Positions 1 through 5,200 of a stretch of DNA of 6,807 bases are shown one piece after another; the stretch's first letter is position 1, and every line of letters begins with the position of its first letter. The position numbers and the translations under genes are program-made. Location of the stretch: NCBI GenBank assembly GCA_021784495.1, contig JAJXSQ010000124.1, forward strand, positions 1 to 6,807, given 5' to 3'. This stretch comes from Myxococcales bacterium (GTDB lineage: Bacteria > Myxococcota > Myxococcia > Myxococcales > Anaeromyxobacteraceae). The notes under the pieces were generated by a model. That model searched no databases. It was not told the DNA's origin and saw only the letters and a program-made list of their open reading frames with translations.

Positions 1-232
1 GCGGCGGCGGAGGGCGCGGACGCGGGCGAGGCGCGGGCGCGGGCGCGGGCGGAGGGACCACCGCGTCGTCGCGGCGGGGGTGGACCACGAGGTGGACCGT
101 CACCGGCGGCCGGCGCCCCGGCGAGGTCGCCGGGCTCGGCGGTGGACGGGAGAGGAGCCAGCCGAAGCCGGCGCCGTGCACGGCGACCGCGGCGGCGAGC
201 GCGGGGAGGAGGCTGGACCGGACCGGGGTCAC
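1..232 (-). CDS. tonB: TonB-like energy transducer, N-terminal part (cut by window edge)
   Basis: The first 77 codons are visible; the gene continues beyond the left edge. It starts with GTG at 230-232, which overlaps the exbD TGA in a GTGA junction, so translation is probably coupled; no Shine-Dalgarno is visible. The protein has a short N-terminus with one Arg (R5), one hydrophobic helix (about residues 7-28), then a Pro/Ala/Arg-rich stretch (about 59-77, with PAPAPAP) that would span the periplasm. This is the TonB layout: an inner-membrane anchor whose helix contacts ExbB/ExbD, a proline-rich spacer, and a C-terminal domain (not in the window) that touches the TonB box of outer-membrane receptors. 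A helix histidine (H19) matches the essential TonB histidine, but the usual Ser four residues earlier is Ala (A15). Identification rests on position next to exbBD plus this architecture. A TolA-like protein is the main alternative. Confidence 0.8.
   Translation of the reverse strand, partial: MTPVRSSLLPALAAAVAVHGAGFGWLLSRPPPSPATSPGRRPPVTVHLVVHPRRDDAVVPPPAPAPAPRPRPRPPPP
33..50. repeat. Three tandem GCGGGC hexamers coding the TonB Pro-Ala spacer
   Basis: Three perfect copies of GCGGGC lie inside the proline-rich part of the tonB-like gene. On the minus strand they encode alternating Ala and Pro. Such a tract can change length by slippage, which would alter the reach of the periplasmic spacer without breaking the frame. 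This is low-complexity coding sequence and not a mobile or regulatory repeat. Confidence 0.6.
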
Positions 233-669
233 GGGGCCGCGGCGGGCCGGGTGTCGAGGGCGATTTCGGTCACCCCCGCGAGCCTGAGCCGGTCGACCGC
301 CTCGGCGAAGCGGCCGTAGGGGGCCGCCACGTCCGCGGAGACGAACCCGGCGAGCGGGGCGCCGCCAGGCGCGCCGCCCGCGGCGGCCCGCGCCCGGGCC
401 GCGGCGACGACTCCGGCGATGTCCTCGAGCCGCCCCGGGGCGCCGTCGACGAGGACCGCGCCGCTGGCGGTGATGGCGACGGTCACCAGCGCCGGCGGGC
501 TCGCCTCGGCCGACGCCGCGCGCGGGAGCTGGACGGGGACGCTCCGGTTCACCACCTGGGAGGCGGTGACGATGAAGACCACGAGCAGGGTGAGGCAGAC
601 GTCGACGATCGGCGTCACGTTCACCCCGCCGATCAGCTCCTCCTCGGCGCCGCCGTAGGACCCGGCCAT
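229..669 (-). CDS. exbD: ExbD/TolR family biopolymer transport protein
   Basis: The 146-residue protein is an inner-membrane component of the TonB-driving proton channel. It has a short cytoplasmic N-terminus, the family motif VNVTPIVDVCLTLLVVFIV at residues 16-34, and a single membrane helix (about 21-37). D23 in that helix matches the conserved protonatable Asp of ExbD/TolR. The periplasmic domain ends with a segment of the type seen in ExbD, 'YGRFAEAVDRLRLAGVTEIAL' split around residues 116-136. The length fits the family. The ATG start has a good Shine-Dalgarno (GGAGG, 677-681 on the minus strand, 7 nt spacing) lying at the 3' end of exbB. Only 2 nt separate it from the exbB stop, and its own stop overlaps the tonB-like start, so exbB-exbD-tonB is one transcription unit. 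A TolR role is possible, but the following TonB-like gene favours ExbD. Confidence 0.93.
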   Translation of the reverse strand: MAGSYGGAEEELIGGVNVTPIVDVCLTLLVVFIVTASQVVNRSVPVQLPRAASAEASPPALVTVAITASGAVLVDGAPGRLEDIAGVVAAARARAAAGGAPGGAPLAGFVSADVAAPYGRFAEAVDRLRLAGVTEIALDTRPAAAP

Positions 670-671
670 GG

Positions 672-1334
672 TCAGCCCTCCGCGCCGTCGTCCGGCCGGA
701 GCCGGCCGAGGTTCGCGATCAGGGTGCGCATGAGCGCCTCCGCGAGCTTGGTCCGCGCGGTGACGTGGGCCCGGAGCGCGTTGAAGGCGACGACCGCCGG
801 GACCGCCACGCTGATCCCGAGCCCGGTGGTCACCAGCGCCTCTCCGATGGAGCTCATGACCTGCGAGTTGGACGACGCCTGGACCGTGCCGAGCTTGCCG
901 AGGACGTAGAAGGCGCCGACGATCCCGATCACCGTGCCGAGGAGCCCGATCAGGGGCGCGATGTTCCCGATGGTGGTGAGCACCGCCAGCCGGGCCTCGT
1001 AGCGCGCCCGCTCCTCGGAGAGCTGGCCGAGCATCGCCTGCTCGACCGCCGCGGGGTCGCGCTCCCCGCGCGCGGCCAGCCGCAGGCCGGCGCGGAGGAC
1101 GTTGCGCACCAGCGAGTCGCCCTCGACGGAGCGGAGGGCCGCCCCCACCTCGCCGCCGGCCAGGCTCGCGTCGAGGGCGGCGCGCAGCGCCGGGTACCGC
1201 TCCGGCGTACGGAGGTAGAGCGCGAGCCGGTCGAGCAGCACGGCGAGCGCGAGGATGGAGGTCGCGACCAGGACCCAGTTGACCCAGTCGGCCCCGAAGG
1301 AGGCGGTGAGGTCGAGGAACCGCTTGGTGAGCAT
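672..1334 (-). CDS. exbB: ExbB/TolQ/MotA family proton channel subunit
   Basis: The 220-residue protein has the three-helix layout of the family: TM1 about residues 18-40, a cytoplasmic loop (about 41-117) rich in charged residues, TM2 about 122-145 and TM3 about 163-187. The two signature stretches are visible: TIGNIAPLIGLLGTVIG (121-137) at the start of TM2 and SSIGEALVTTGLGISVAVP (161-179) in TM3. E165 occupies the position of the conserved TM3 glutamate implicated in the proton path. ExbB forms a ring around ExbD helices and couples proton flow to TonB motion. The ATG start is preceded by GGAGG at 1343-1347 on the minus strand with 8 nt spacing. The gene lies 85 nt after glutaredoxin on the same strand and 2 nt before exbD. 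TolQ is the alternative name; the tonB-like neighbour favours ExbB. Confidence 0.93.
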   Translation of the reverse strand: MLTKRFLDLTASFGADWVNWVLVATSILALAVLLDRLALYLRTPERYPALRAALDASLAGGEVGAALRSVEGDSLVRNVLRAGLRLAARGERDPAAVEQAMLGQLSEERARYEARLAVLTTIGNIAPLIGLLGTVIGIVGAFYVLGKLGTVQASSNSQVMSSIGEALVTTGLGISVAVPAVVAFNALRAHVTARTKLAEALMRTLIANLGRLRPDDGAEG

Positions 1335-1419
1335 GGCTGCCCCCTCCCCGGGGCCGCGCGGCGAGCCGGAGCCGCGGGGGGGAGCGGGAGGTCCGCCCGG
1401 CCCGGTGGCCCCGGCCGCG

Positions 1420-1704
1420 TCAGGGATTCGCGGACGGCTGCGCCGCGCCGCGGAGGATCGGATCGAGCTCCCCGGCCCGGTCGAGCGCGTCGAGGTCGGA
1501 GAAGCCGCCGAGGGAGCGCTCCCCGACGAAGATCTGCGGGACGGTCCGCTGGCCGCTCCGCTCGACGAGCCAGGCGCGGAGGTCGTCGCGCCCCTCCACG
1601 CGGATCTCCTCGAACGCGACCGCCTTGCGCCCGAGGAGCGCCTTGGCGCGGTGGCAGAAGGGACAGCTCTCCTTGGTGTAGATGGTCACCTTCGGGGTGG
1701 TCAT
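1420..1704 (-). CDS. grxC: Glutaredoxin, dithiol class (GrxC-like)
   Basis: The 94-residue protein is a single thioredoxin-fold domain of normal glutaredoxin length. The redox motif CPFC is at residues 14-17 after the first beta strand (KVTIYT), the cis-proline loop is TVPQIF (54-59, P56), and the glutathione-binding GG-F-S-D-L-D motif is at 66-72. Two active-site cysteines indicate a dithiol enzyme that uses glutathione to reduce protein disulfides or glutathione adducts in the cytoplasm; ribonucleotide reductase is a typical client of the class. The ATG has no Shine-Dalgarno; instead a TATCCT hexamer ends 6 nt before it, which suggests a leaderless message. It sits 85 nt upstream of exbB on the same strand and may lead that operon. 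The gap is long enough that separate transcription is also possible. No convincing terminator is seen in 1335-1419. Confidence 0.95.
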   Translation of the reverse strand: MTTPKVTIYTKESCPFCHRAKALLGRKAVAFEEIRVEGRDDLRAWLVERSGQRTVPQIFVGERSLGGFSDLDALDRAGELDPILRGAAQPSANP

Positions 1705-1716
1705 GCCCGGAGGATA
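1705..1716 (-). promoter_or_regulatory. Possible -10 element of a leaderless glutaredoxin promoter
   Basis: On the minus strand TATCCT (1711-1716) fits the TANNNT -10 pattern and is followed by 6 nt (CCGGGC) and then the ATG. A transcript starting at the usual distance from the hexamer would begin at or beside the start codon. No recognisable -35 box lies at 16-18 bp spacing. There is no purine-rich ribosome binding site in the gap. Confidence 0.3.
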
Positions 1717-1802
1717 ACCGGTCGGCCTCGGGTACGCAGCGGCGTCGACCGGGCACCCCGGGGCGGGGCGCGCCGGCGAGCGGGCGGCCGGCGAGCGTGG
1801 TA

Positions 1803-1828
1803 GGGGAGGGCCATGGTCCTCTCTCCCC
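1803..1828. repeat. Inverted repeat GGGGAG/CTCCCC in the terC leader
   Basis: GGGGAG at 1803-1808 and CTCCCC at 1823-1828 can form a stem, extendable by a G-U and a G-C pair; the loop contains the palindrome CCATGG (1811-1816). It lies about 75 nt before the TerC-family GTG start and just before a second, stronger hairpin, so the two could form a structured leader. A known riboswitch class could not be assigned. Confidence 0.4.
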
Positions 1829-1829
1829 G

Positions 1830-1850
1830 TCGCGCGCCGGCGGCGCGCGA
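1830..1850. repeat. Perfect 9-bp inverted repeat in the terC leader
   Basis: TCGCGCGCC (1830-1838) and GGCGCGCGA (1842-1850) are exact reverse complements separated by GGC, giving a very stable GC hairpin about 55 nt before the TerC-family start. The right arm is repeated as GGCGCGCGAG at 1875-1884, so the left arm could pair with either copy. It is followed by no T tract, so a standard intrinsic terminator is unlikely; a role in leader folding or protein binding is inference. Confidence 0.5.
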
Positions 1851-1904
1851 GCCCGCAGCCCGCCGGCGGAGTCCGGCGCGCGAGGGCGCCGGCCGGGAGC
1901 GGCC

Positions 1905-2873
1905 GTGATCCCGACGGTCGGGACCCCGGCCCTCTGGGCCGGGTTCGTCGCGCTCGTGGTGGCGCTCCTCCTCCTGGACCTCGGGATCTTCCACCGGCGG
2001 GATCGGGTCCTCTCCGTCGGCGCGGCCCTCGGCTGGACCGCGGTCTGGGCGGCGCTCTCCCTCGCCTTCGGCGCCTTCGTCTGGTGGCGCTTCGGCGAGG
2101 ATCGCGCCGCCGAGTACCTGGCCGGCTACGTCATCGAGCAGTCGCTCTCGATCGACAACCTCTTCGTCTTCCTCCTCCTGTTCGGGAGCTTCGGCGTCCC
2201 GCCCCCGCTCCAGCACCGCGTCCTCCACTGGGGCATCCTCACCGCGATCGTGCTCCGGGCCGCCATGATCCTGGCCGGGACGGCGCTGGTGGCGCGGTTC
2301 ACCTGGATCCTCTACGGGTTCGGCGCCTTCCTGATCTTCACCGGGGGGAAGCTCCTCCTCCGGGGGGAGGAGGCGGAGGAGGCGGACCTGGAGGGCAACC
2401 GGGCCTTCCGGCTCCTCCGACGGCTGGTCCCGGCGACGCACCGCTTCCACGGCCGTCACTTCGTCGTCGTCGAGGCCGGGCGCCGGGTGGCCACGCCGCT
2501 CCTCCTCTGCCTGGTGATGGTCGAGCTCTCCGACGTCGTCTTCGCCCTCGACTCGGTCCCCGCGGTCTTCGGCGTGACCCTCGACCCCTTCATCGTCTTC
2601 ACCTCGAACATCTTCGCCATCCTCGGGCTGCGCTCGCTCTTCTTCGCCCTGGCGCGGATGGTCGACCGCTTCCACCGGCTGGAGCACGGGGTCGCCCTGG
2701 TGCTGCTCTTCGTCGGCGGGAAGATGGTGGCGTCGCGCTGGGTGGAGATCGGCCGGTGGACGTCGCTCGGCGTGGTGGTGGCCCTGCTCGCCGGCGCGGT
2801 GGCCGCGTCGATCGCCTGGCCGGCCGCGGATCGCGCGGGTCCGGGCGCGCCGCCGGCCGGGCCCGGCGCCTGA
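1905..2873 (+). CDS. TerC/Alx family integral membrane protein (metal homeostasis)
   Basis: The protein has 322 residues if read from the GTG at 1905, which has GGGAG (1895-1899) 5 nt upstream. The frame is open far upstream, but those residues are Arg/Pro/Gly-rich and unlike the family, so the GTG is preferred; another in-frame GTG (1797) would add 36 such residues. The protein is mostly hydrophobic helices: about 9-29, 39-61, 76-96, 109-129, 132-150, 198-219, 229-250, 262-278 and 286-305. TerC hallmarks are E78 with SLSIDNLFVF (80-89), and ELSDVVFALDSVPAVFGVT (207-225) with acidic residues E207, D210 and D216, plus the stretch FTSNIFAILGLRSLFF (232-247). The family includes E. coli Alx and Bacillus proteins linked to manganese export, and TerC of tellurite-resistance clusters. 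Mn export is therefore the best guess; no other ter genes are present. The tail (306-322) is Ala/Gly/Pro-rich and probably disordered. Confidence 0.92.
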   Translation: MIPTVGTPALWAGFVALVVALLLLDLGIFHRRDRVLSVGAALGWTAVWAALSLAFGAFVWWRFGEDRAAEYLAGYVIEQSLSIDNLFVFLLLFGSFGVPPPLQHRVLHWGILTAIVLRAAMILAGTALVARFTWILYGFGAFLIFTGGKLLLRGEEAEEADLEGNRAFRLLRRLVPATHRFHGRHFVVVEAGRRVATPLLLCLVMVELSDVVFALDSVPAVFGVTLDPFIVFTSNIFAILGLRSLFFALARMVDRFHRLEHGVALVLLFVGGKMVASRWVEIGRWTSLGVVVALLAGAVAASIAWPAADRAGPGAPPAGPGA

Positions 2874-2879
2874 CCGGGC

Positions 2880-2897
2880 CCTCCGGCCGGCCGGAGG
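2880..2897. terminator. Palindromic bidirectional terminator candidate between terC-like gene and purU
   Basis: This is an 18-bp perfect palindrome, CCTCCGGCC followed by GGCCGGAGG, in the 31-bp gap between convergent stop codons. It begins 6 bp after the TerC-family stop (2871-2873) and ends 7 bp before the purU stop on the other strand (2905-2907), so it is placed almost symmetrically. As RNA it gives a 7-bp GC stem with a 4-nt loop from either strand. There is no U tract, so termination may need Rho or may rely on the stem alone. Confidence 0.55.
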
Positions 2898-2904
2898 CGC
2901 GGGA

Positions 2905-3765
2905 TCAGGAGAAGACGACGGTCTTGTTCCCGTGGACGATGACCCGGTCCTCGCAGTGCCACCGGACCGCCCGCGCCAGCACGCGGCGCTCGAGGTCGCG
3001 CCCGAGGTGCTTCAGGTCGTCGACCTCGTCCCGGTGGGTCACCCGGCCGACGTCCTGCTCGATGATCGGCCCCGCGTCCAGGACCTCGGTGACGTAGTGG
3101 GCGGTCGCGCCGACGATCTTCACCCCGCGGTCGTAGGCCTGGCGGTACGGATCGGCGCCGACGAACGCGGGGAGGAAGCTGTGGTGGATGTTGATGATCC
3201 GCTCGGGGAAGCGCGCCACGAAGGCGCCGGAGACGATCTGCATGTAGCGGGCGAGGACGACCAGATCGGCCTTGCCGTCGAGGAGCTCGACCATCCGGGC
3301 CTCGGCCGCGGCGCGCCCCTCGCGGCCGTTCGGGACGTGGAAGAAGGGGACGCCGAAGCCCTCGACCGCGCCGCCCAGGTCGGGGTGGTTGGAGATCACC
3401 ATCGACACGTCGGCCGGCAGGTCCCCCCGCCGCCAGTTCCAGAGCAGCTCGAGGAGCGCGTGGTCGTGCCGCGACACCAGGACCGCGACCTGCTTCCGGC
3501 GGCCGGGCTGGGCGAGGCGCCAGGACATGGCGAACGGCCGGGCGACGTCGAGCTCGAAGGCCCGCTCCAGGTCGGGGAGGGGGAGGTCGATGGCGCCGGT
3601 CTGGAACTCGAGGCGGGTGAAGTAGACCCCGCCGTCGTCGTCGGTCGAGTGCTGGTCGAAGTCGATGATGTTCGCGCCGTGCCGGAAGAGGAAGCCGGAG
3701 ATCGCGGCGATGATCCCCGGGCGGTCGGGGCAGCGGACGAGGAGGATGGCGCGCGGGTCGGTCAC
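2905..3765 (-). CDS. purU: Formyltetrahydrofolate deformylase
   Basis: The 286-residue protein, the usual length for PurU, hydrolyses 10-formyltetrahydrofolate to formate and tetrahydrofolate in the cytoplasm, balancing the one-carbon pool and supplying formate (for example to PurT). An N-terminal ACT domain (about 4-85) starts with ILLVRCPDRPGIIAAIS and separates PurU from plain glycinamide ribonucleotide formyltransferase. A formyl-transferase fold follows (about 91-286). The catalytic region is clear: INIHHSFLPAFVGADPY (191-207, with N192 and H194 as the expected Asn/His), GATAHYV (219-225) and LDAGPIIEQDV (229-239, with D230 the likely catalytic Asp). The start is GTG (3763-3765), directly before the ACT domain. 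It has no Shine-Dalgarno but has promoter-like boxes close upstream. It is transcribed convergently with the TerC-family gene and divergently from the cytochrome genes, so it appears monocistronic here. Confidence 0.96.
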   Translation of the reverse strand: MTDPRAILLVRCPDRPGIIAAISGFLFRHGANIIDFDQHSTDDDGGVYFTRLEFQTGAIDLPLPDLERAFELDVARPFAMSWRLAQPGRRKQVAVLVSRHDHALLELLWNWRRGDLPADVSMVISNHPDLGGAVEGFGVPFFHVPNGREGRAAAEARMVELLDGKADLVVLARYMQIVSGAFVARFPERIINIHHSFLPAFVGADPYRQAYDRGVKIVGATAHYVTEVLDAGPIIEQDVGRVTHRDEVDDLKHLGRDLERRVLARAVRWHCEDRVIVHGNKTVVFS

Positions 3766-3772
3766 GGCGCCG

Positions 3773-3800
3773 AAGGTAGCAGGATCCCTGGCGTGTTCAA
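3773..3800 (-). promoter_or_regulatory. Candidate purU promoter, probably leaderless
   Basis: On the minus strand a TTGAAC box (3795-3800) is followed after 16 nt by TACCTT (3773-3778), with TGC immediately before it as in extended -10 promoters. The hexamer ends 7 nt before the purU GTG, so the transcript would start at or next to the start codon. This agrees with the lack of a Shine-Dalgarno. Confidence 0.4.
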
Positions 3801-3996
3801 CCGGGACGCGATCGCCCGGACGCGGGCGCGGAGCCCGGGGCGGCGCGCCGCGCCGCGCTCCGCCGGTGCGCCCAGGCGCGCCGGTGCAGCGGCGTCTCGC
3901 CGCACGACGGCTGGACGCGCCTCCGCGAGTTCACCCAACGTGCCGCACGGCTTGCGCGCGCGCCGGGGGAGGTCGTCGCCTCCGGCAGCGTTTGCG

Positions 3997-4029
3997 CCGA
4001 ATCTAGGGGAAAAGACCCAGAAGACTCGG
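3997..4029 (+). other. Imperfect hairpin in the cytochrome upstream region
   Basis: CCGA (3997-4000) can pair with TCGG (4026-4029). Inside it TCT (4002-4004) pairs with AGA (4019-4021) and GGG (4006-4008) with CCC (4016-4018), leaving an A-rich 7-nt loop. It is unusual here for being A-rich. It could be a protein-binding site upstream of the candidate promoter or part of a longer transcript leader. It could also be chance. Confidence 0.2.
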
Positions 4030-4040
4030 TACATGGGGGA

Positions 4041-4069
4041 TGGACCGGCGCCGCGCGCCTTGCTACGAA
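4041..4069 (+). promoter_or_regulatory. Weak promoter candidate for the cytochrome operon
   Basis: TGGACC (4041-4046) lies 17 bp before TACGAA (4064-4069), which is preceded by TGC as in an extended -10 element. Transcription would start near 4076, leaving a leader of about 60 nt before the ATG at 4136. Matches to the sigma-70 consensus are partial (4 of 6 and 3 of 6), so this is only a candidate. Confidence 0.2.
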
Positions 4070-4135
4070 TGACGCACGGATGGTCAACGTCGCGCGGGCG
4101 CGTCCAGCGCGCCGCGCCCAGGGCGGGGGTTCACG

Positions 4136-5176
4136 ATGAGGAACGATGCGGTCCTGCTGATGCTGGCGCTGGCCGCCGGTCCGGCCCGGGCAGGGATCCC
4201 CGAGGAGCGGGAGGAGTGCCTCGGGTGCCACTCCGATCCGTCGCAGGTCTTCGTCCTCTCGAGCGGGGAGAAGCTCTCGCTCTACGTCGACGCCGCGGGC
4301 TTCGCGCGCTCGGTCCACGGGGAGAGCCTCCGCTGCACCGACTGCCATTCGGACAAGACGGCGGACCACGCCAGCGGCTCGCTCACCTTCCGGACCCGGC
4401 GGGAGGTGACCAAGGCCTACTACGAGCAGTGCAAGGGCTGCCACTTCGCCAACTACACGAAGACCCTCGACGGCGTCCACTACGCGGTCATGTCGAGGGG
4501 GAACGACAAGGCCGCGCTCTGCGTCGACTGCCACGGCGCCCACGACATCTCCCGCCCCGGTCAGCCCCGCACCCGCATCTCCCAGATGTGCAGCCGGTGC
4601 CACGCCCGGGAGGCGGCGGTCTACGCGCGGAGCGTCCACGGCCGCGCCTCCGAGACGAACCCCGACGTCCCGGTTTGCACCGACTGCCACCGCGCCCACG
4701 ACATCGCCGATCCTCGCGACGGCTCGCTCGCGCGCCGCACGCCGGAGCTCTGCGGCCGCTGCCACGGCGACGCGAAGCTCATGGCGCGCTACGGCCTGTC
4801 CACCGCGGTGATCGGCACCTACCTCGCCGACTTCCACGGGATGTCGGCGACGCTCCAGCGCCGCGAGGGGGCGGCGAGCGGGGCGCCCCTGGCGGCGGTC
4901 TGCACCGACTGCCACGGCGTCCACGACATCCAGCGCCCGGAGGATCCCCGCTCCTCGGTGATGGCGGCCAACCTCCAGCGCACCTGCGCCCGCTGCCACC
5001 CCGGCGCCAGCGCGAGCTTCCCGCGGGCGTGGCTCTCGCACTACGAGCCGACCTTCGAGCGGGCCCCGCTCGTCTGGCTCGTCCAGACCTTCTACCGGAT
5101 CATGATCCCGTTCATGGTGGGCGGCCTCGTGCTCCAGATCGCGCTGCACCTCTGGCGCGTCGTCGCGAACCGCTAG
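4136..5176 (+). CDS. Nine-haem c-type cytochrome with C-terminal membrane anchor
   Basis: The 346-residue protein has a short signal peptide (hydrophobic 5-14, likely cleavage after ARA at 17-19). It has nine CXXCH haem-attachment motifs with cysteines starting at residues 28, 67, 99, 129, 152, 181, 206, 256 and 284. The remaining periplasmic histidines are exactly nine (61, 78, 115, 136, 168, 188, 234, 263, 302), enough for bis-His ligation of every haem. Haems come in pairs: repeats of about 50-75 residues end in DCHGAHDI, DCHRAHDI and DCHGVHDI. A single helix (about 312-337) anchors the C-terminus, with H338 just after it. The c domain should lie in the periplasm as an electron wire. The start has a weak GGGGGT (4125-4130) upstream, 5 nt away. 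The b-type cytochrome follows after 24 bp, so the two probably form one quinol-oxidising complex resembling a split CbcL. Identity as a multihaem cytochrome is certain; its partners and acceptor are inferred. Confidence 0.93.
   Translation: MRNDAVLLMLALAAGPARAGIPEEREECLGCHSDPSQVFVLSSGEKLSLYVDAAGFARSVHGESLRCTDCHSDKTADHASGSLTFRTRREVTKAYYEQCKGCHFANYTKTLDGVHYAVMSRGNDKAALCVDCHGAHDISRPGQPRTRISQMCSRCHAREAAVYARSVHGRASETNPDVPVCTDCHRAHDIADPRDGSLARRTPELCGRCHGDAKLMARYGLSTAVIGTYLADFHGMSATLQRREGAASGAPLAAVCTDCHGVHDIQRPEDPRSSVMAANLQRTCARCHPGASASFPRAWLSHYEPTFERAPLVWLVQTFYRIMIPFMVGGLVLQIALHLWRVVANR
4526..4549 (+). repeat. Two-haem module end repeat, copy 1 (DCHGAHDI)
   Basis: This 24-nt coding repeat closes the haem 3-4 module. 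Copies at 4682-4705 and 4907-4930 each differ from it by one nucleotide (G to C, and C to T), changing only the residue pair after DCH (GA, RA, GV). Identity at DNA level points to internal duplication or strong constraint on the haem-binding segment. Confidence 0.7.
4682..4705 (+). repeat. Two-haem module end repeat, copy 2 (DCHRAHDI)
   Basis: Second copy of the 24-nt repeat, closing the haem 5-6 module. It contains the CXXCH histidine H185 and the spare histidine H188. Confidence 0.7.
4907..4930 (+). repeat. Two-haem module end repeat, copy 3 (DCHGVHDI)
   Basis: Third copy of the 24-nt repeat, closing the haem 7-8 module. This module has a longer linker between its two haem motifs (residues 211-255) than the earlier ones. 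Confidence 0.7.
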
Positions 5177-5200
5177 GCGCCCCGGCGCGAGAGGGATGAC

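Larger units (their letters stand above)
3766..4135. other. 370-bp divergent intergenic region (purU / nine-haem cytochrome)
   Basis: I see no protein gene here. A minus-strand reading frame (3762-4034) is open but its third positions include many A and T codons, unlike the genes in this window, and it resembles no family I know. The part next to purU holds promoter-like boxes (3773-3800). The middle (about 3800-3970) is GC-rich with a 9-nt direct repeat, CGCCGGTGC at 3861-3869 and 3879-3887, 18 bp apart. The part from about 3991 to 4090 is the most A/T-rich of the region and holds a hairpin candidate (3997-4029) and a weak promoter candidate (4041-4069) for the cytochrome operon. Confidence 0.6.

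Noticed and set aside
1335..1419. Terminator between glutaredoxin and exbB
   Set aside because: The gap has several short GC inverted repeats, as expected from its composition, but no stem followed by a T tract and none that stands out.
1799..1904. yybP-ykoY Mn riboswitch upstream of the TerC-family gene
   Set aside because: GGGGAG at 1803 resembles the start of that class, but I could not find the rest of its conserved core. A covariance-model search would decide it.
765..2873. One 702-residue plus-strand reading frame covering the exbB, glutaredoxin and TerC regions
   Set aside because: Only the part from 1905 looks like a protein family (TerC). The upstream part is the Arg/Gly/Pro/Glu-rich antisense shadow of exbB and glutaredoxin, a common effect of very high GC.
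3941..3955. Sigma-54 promoter (TGCCGC-N5-TTGC) before the cytochrome operon
   Set aside because: The -24 element lacks its nearly invariant GG, so the match is not adequate.
3762..4034. A 90-codon minus-strand frame whose stop overlaps the purU GTG (GTGA)
   Set aside because: The overlap looks like coupling, but the frame has no ribosome binding site, uses many A/T-ending codons unlike the neighbours, and has no recognisable domain. It also covers the likely purU promoter.
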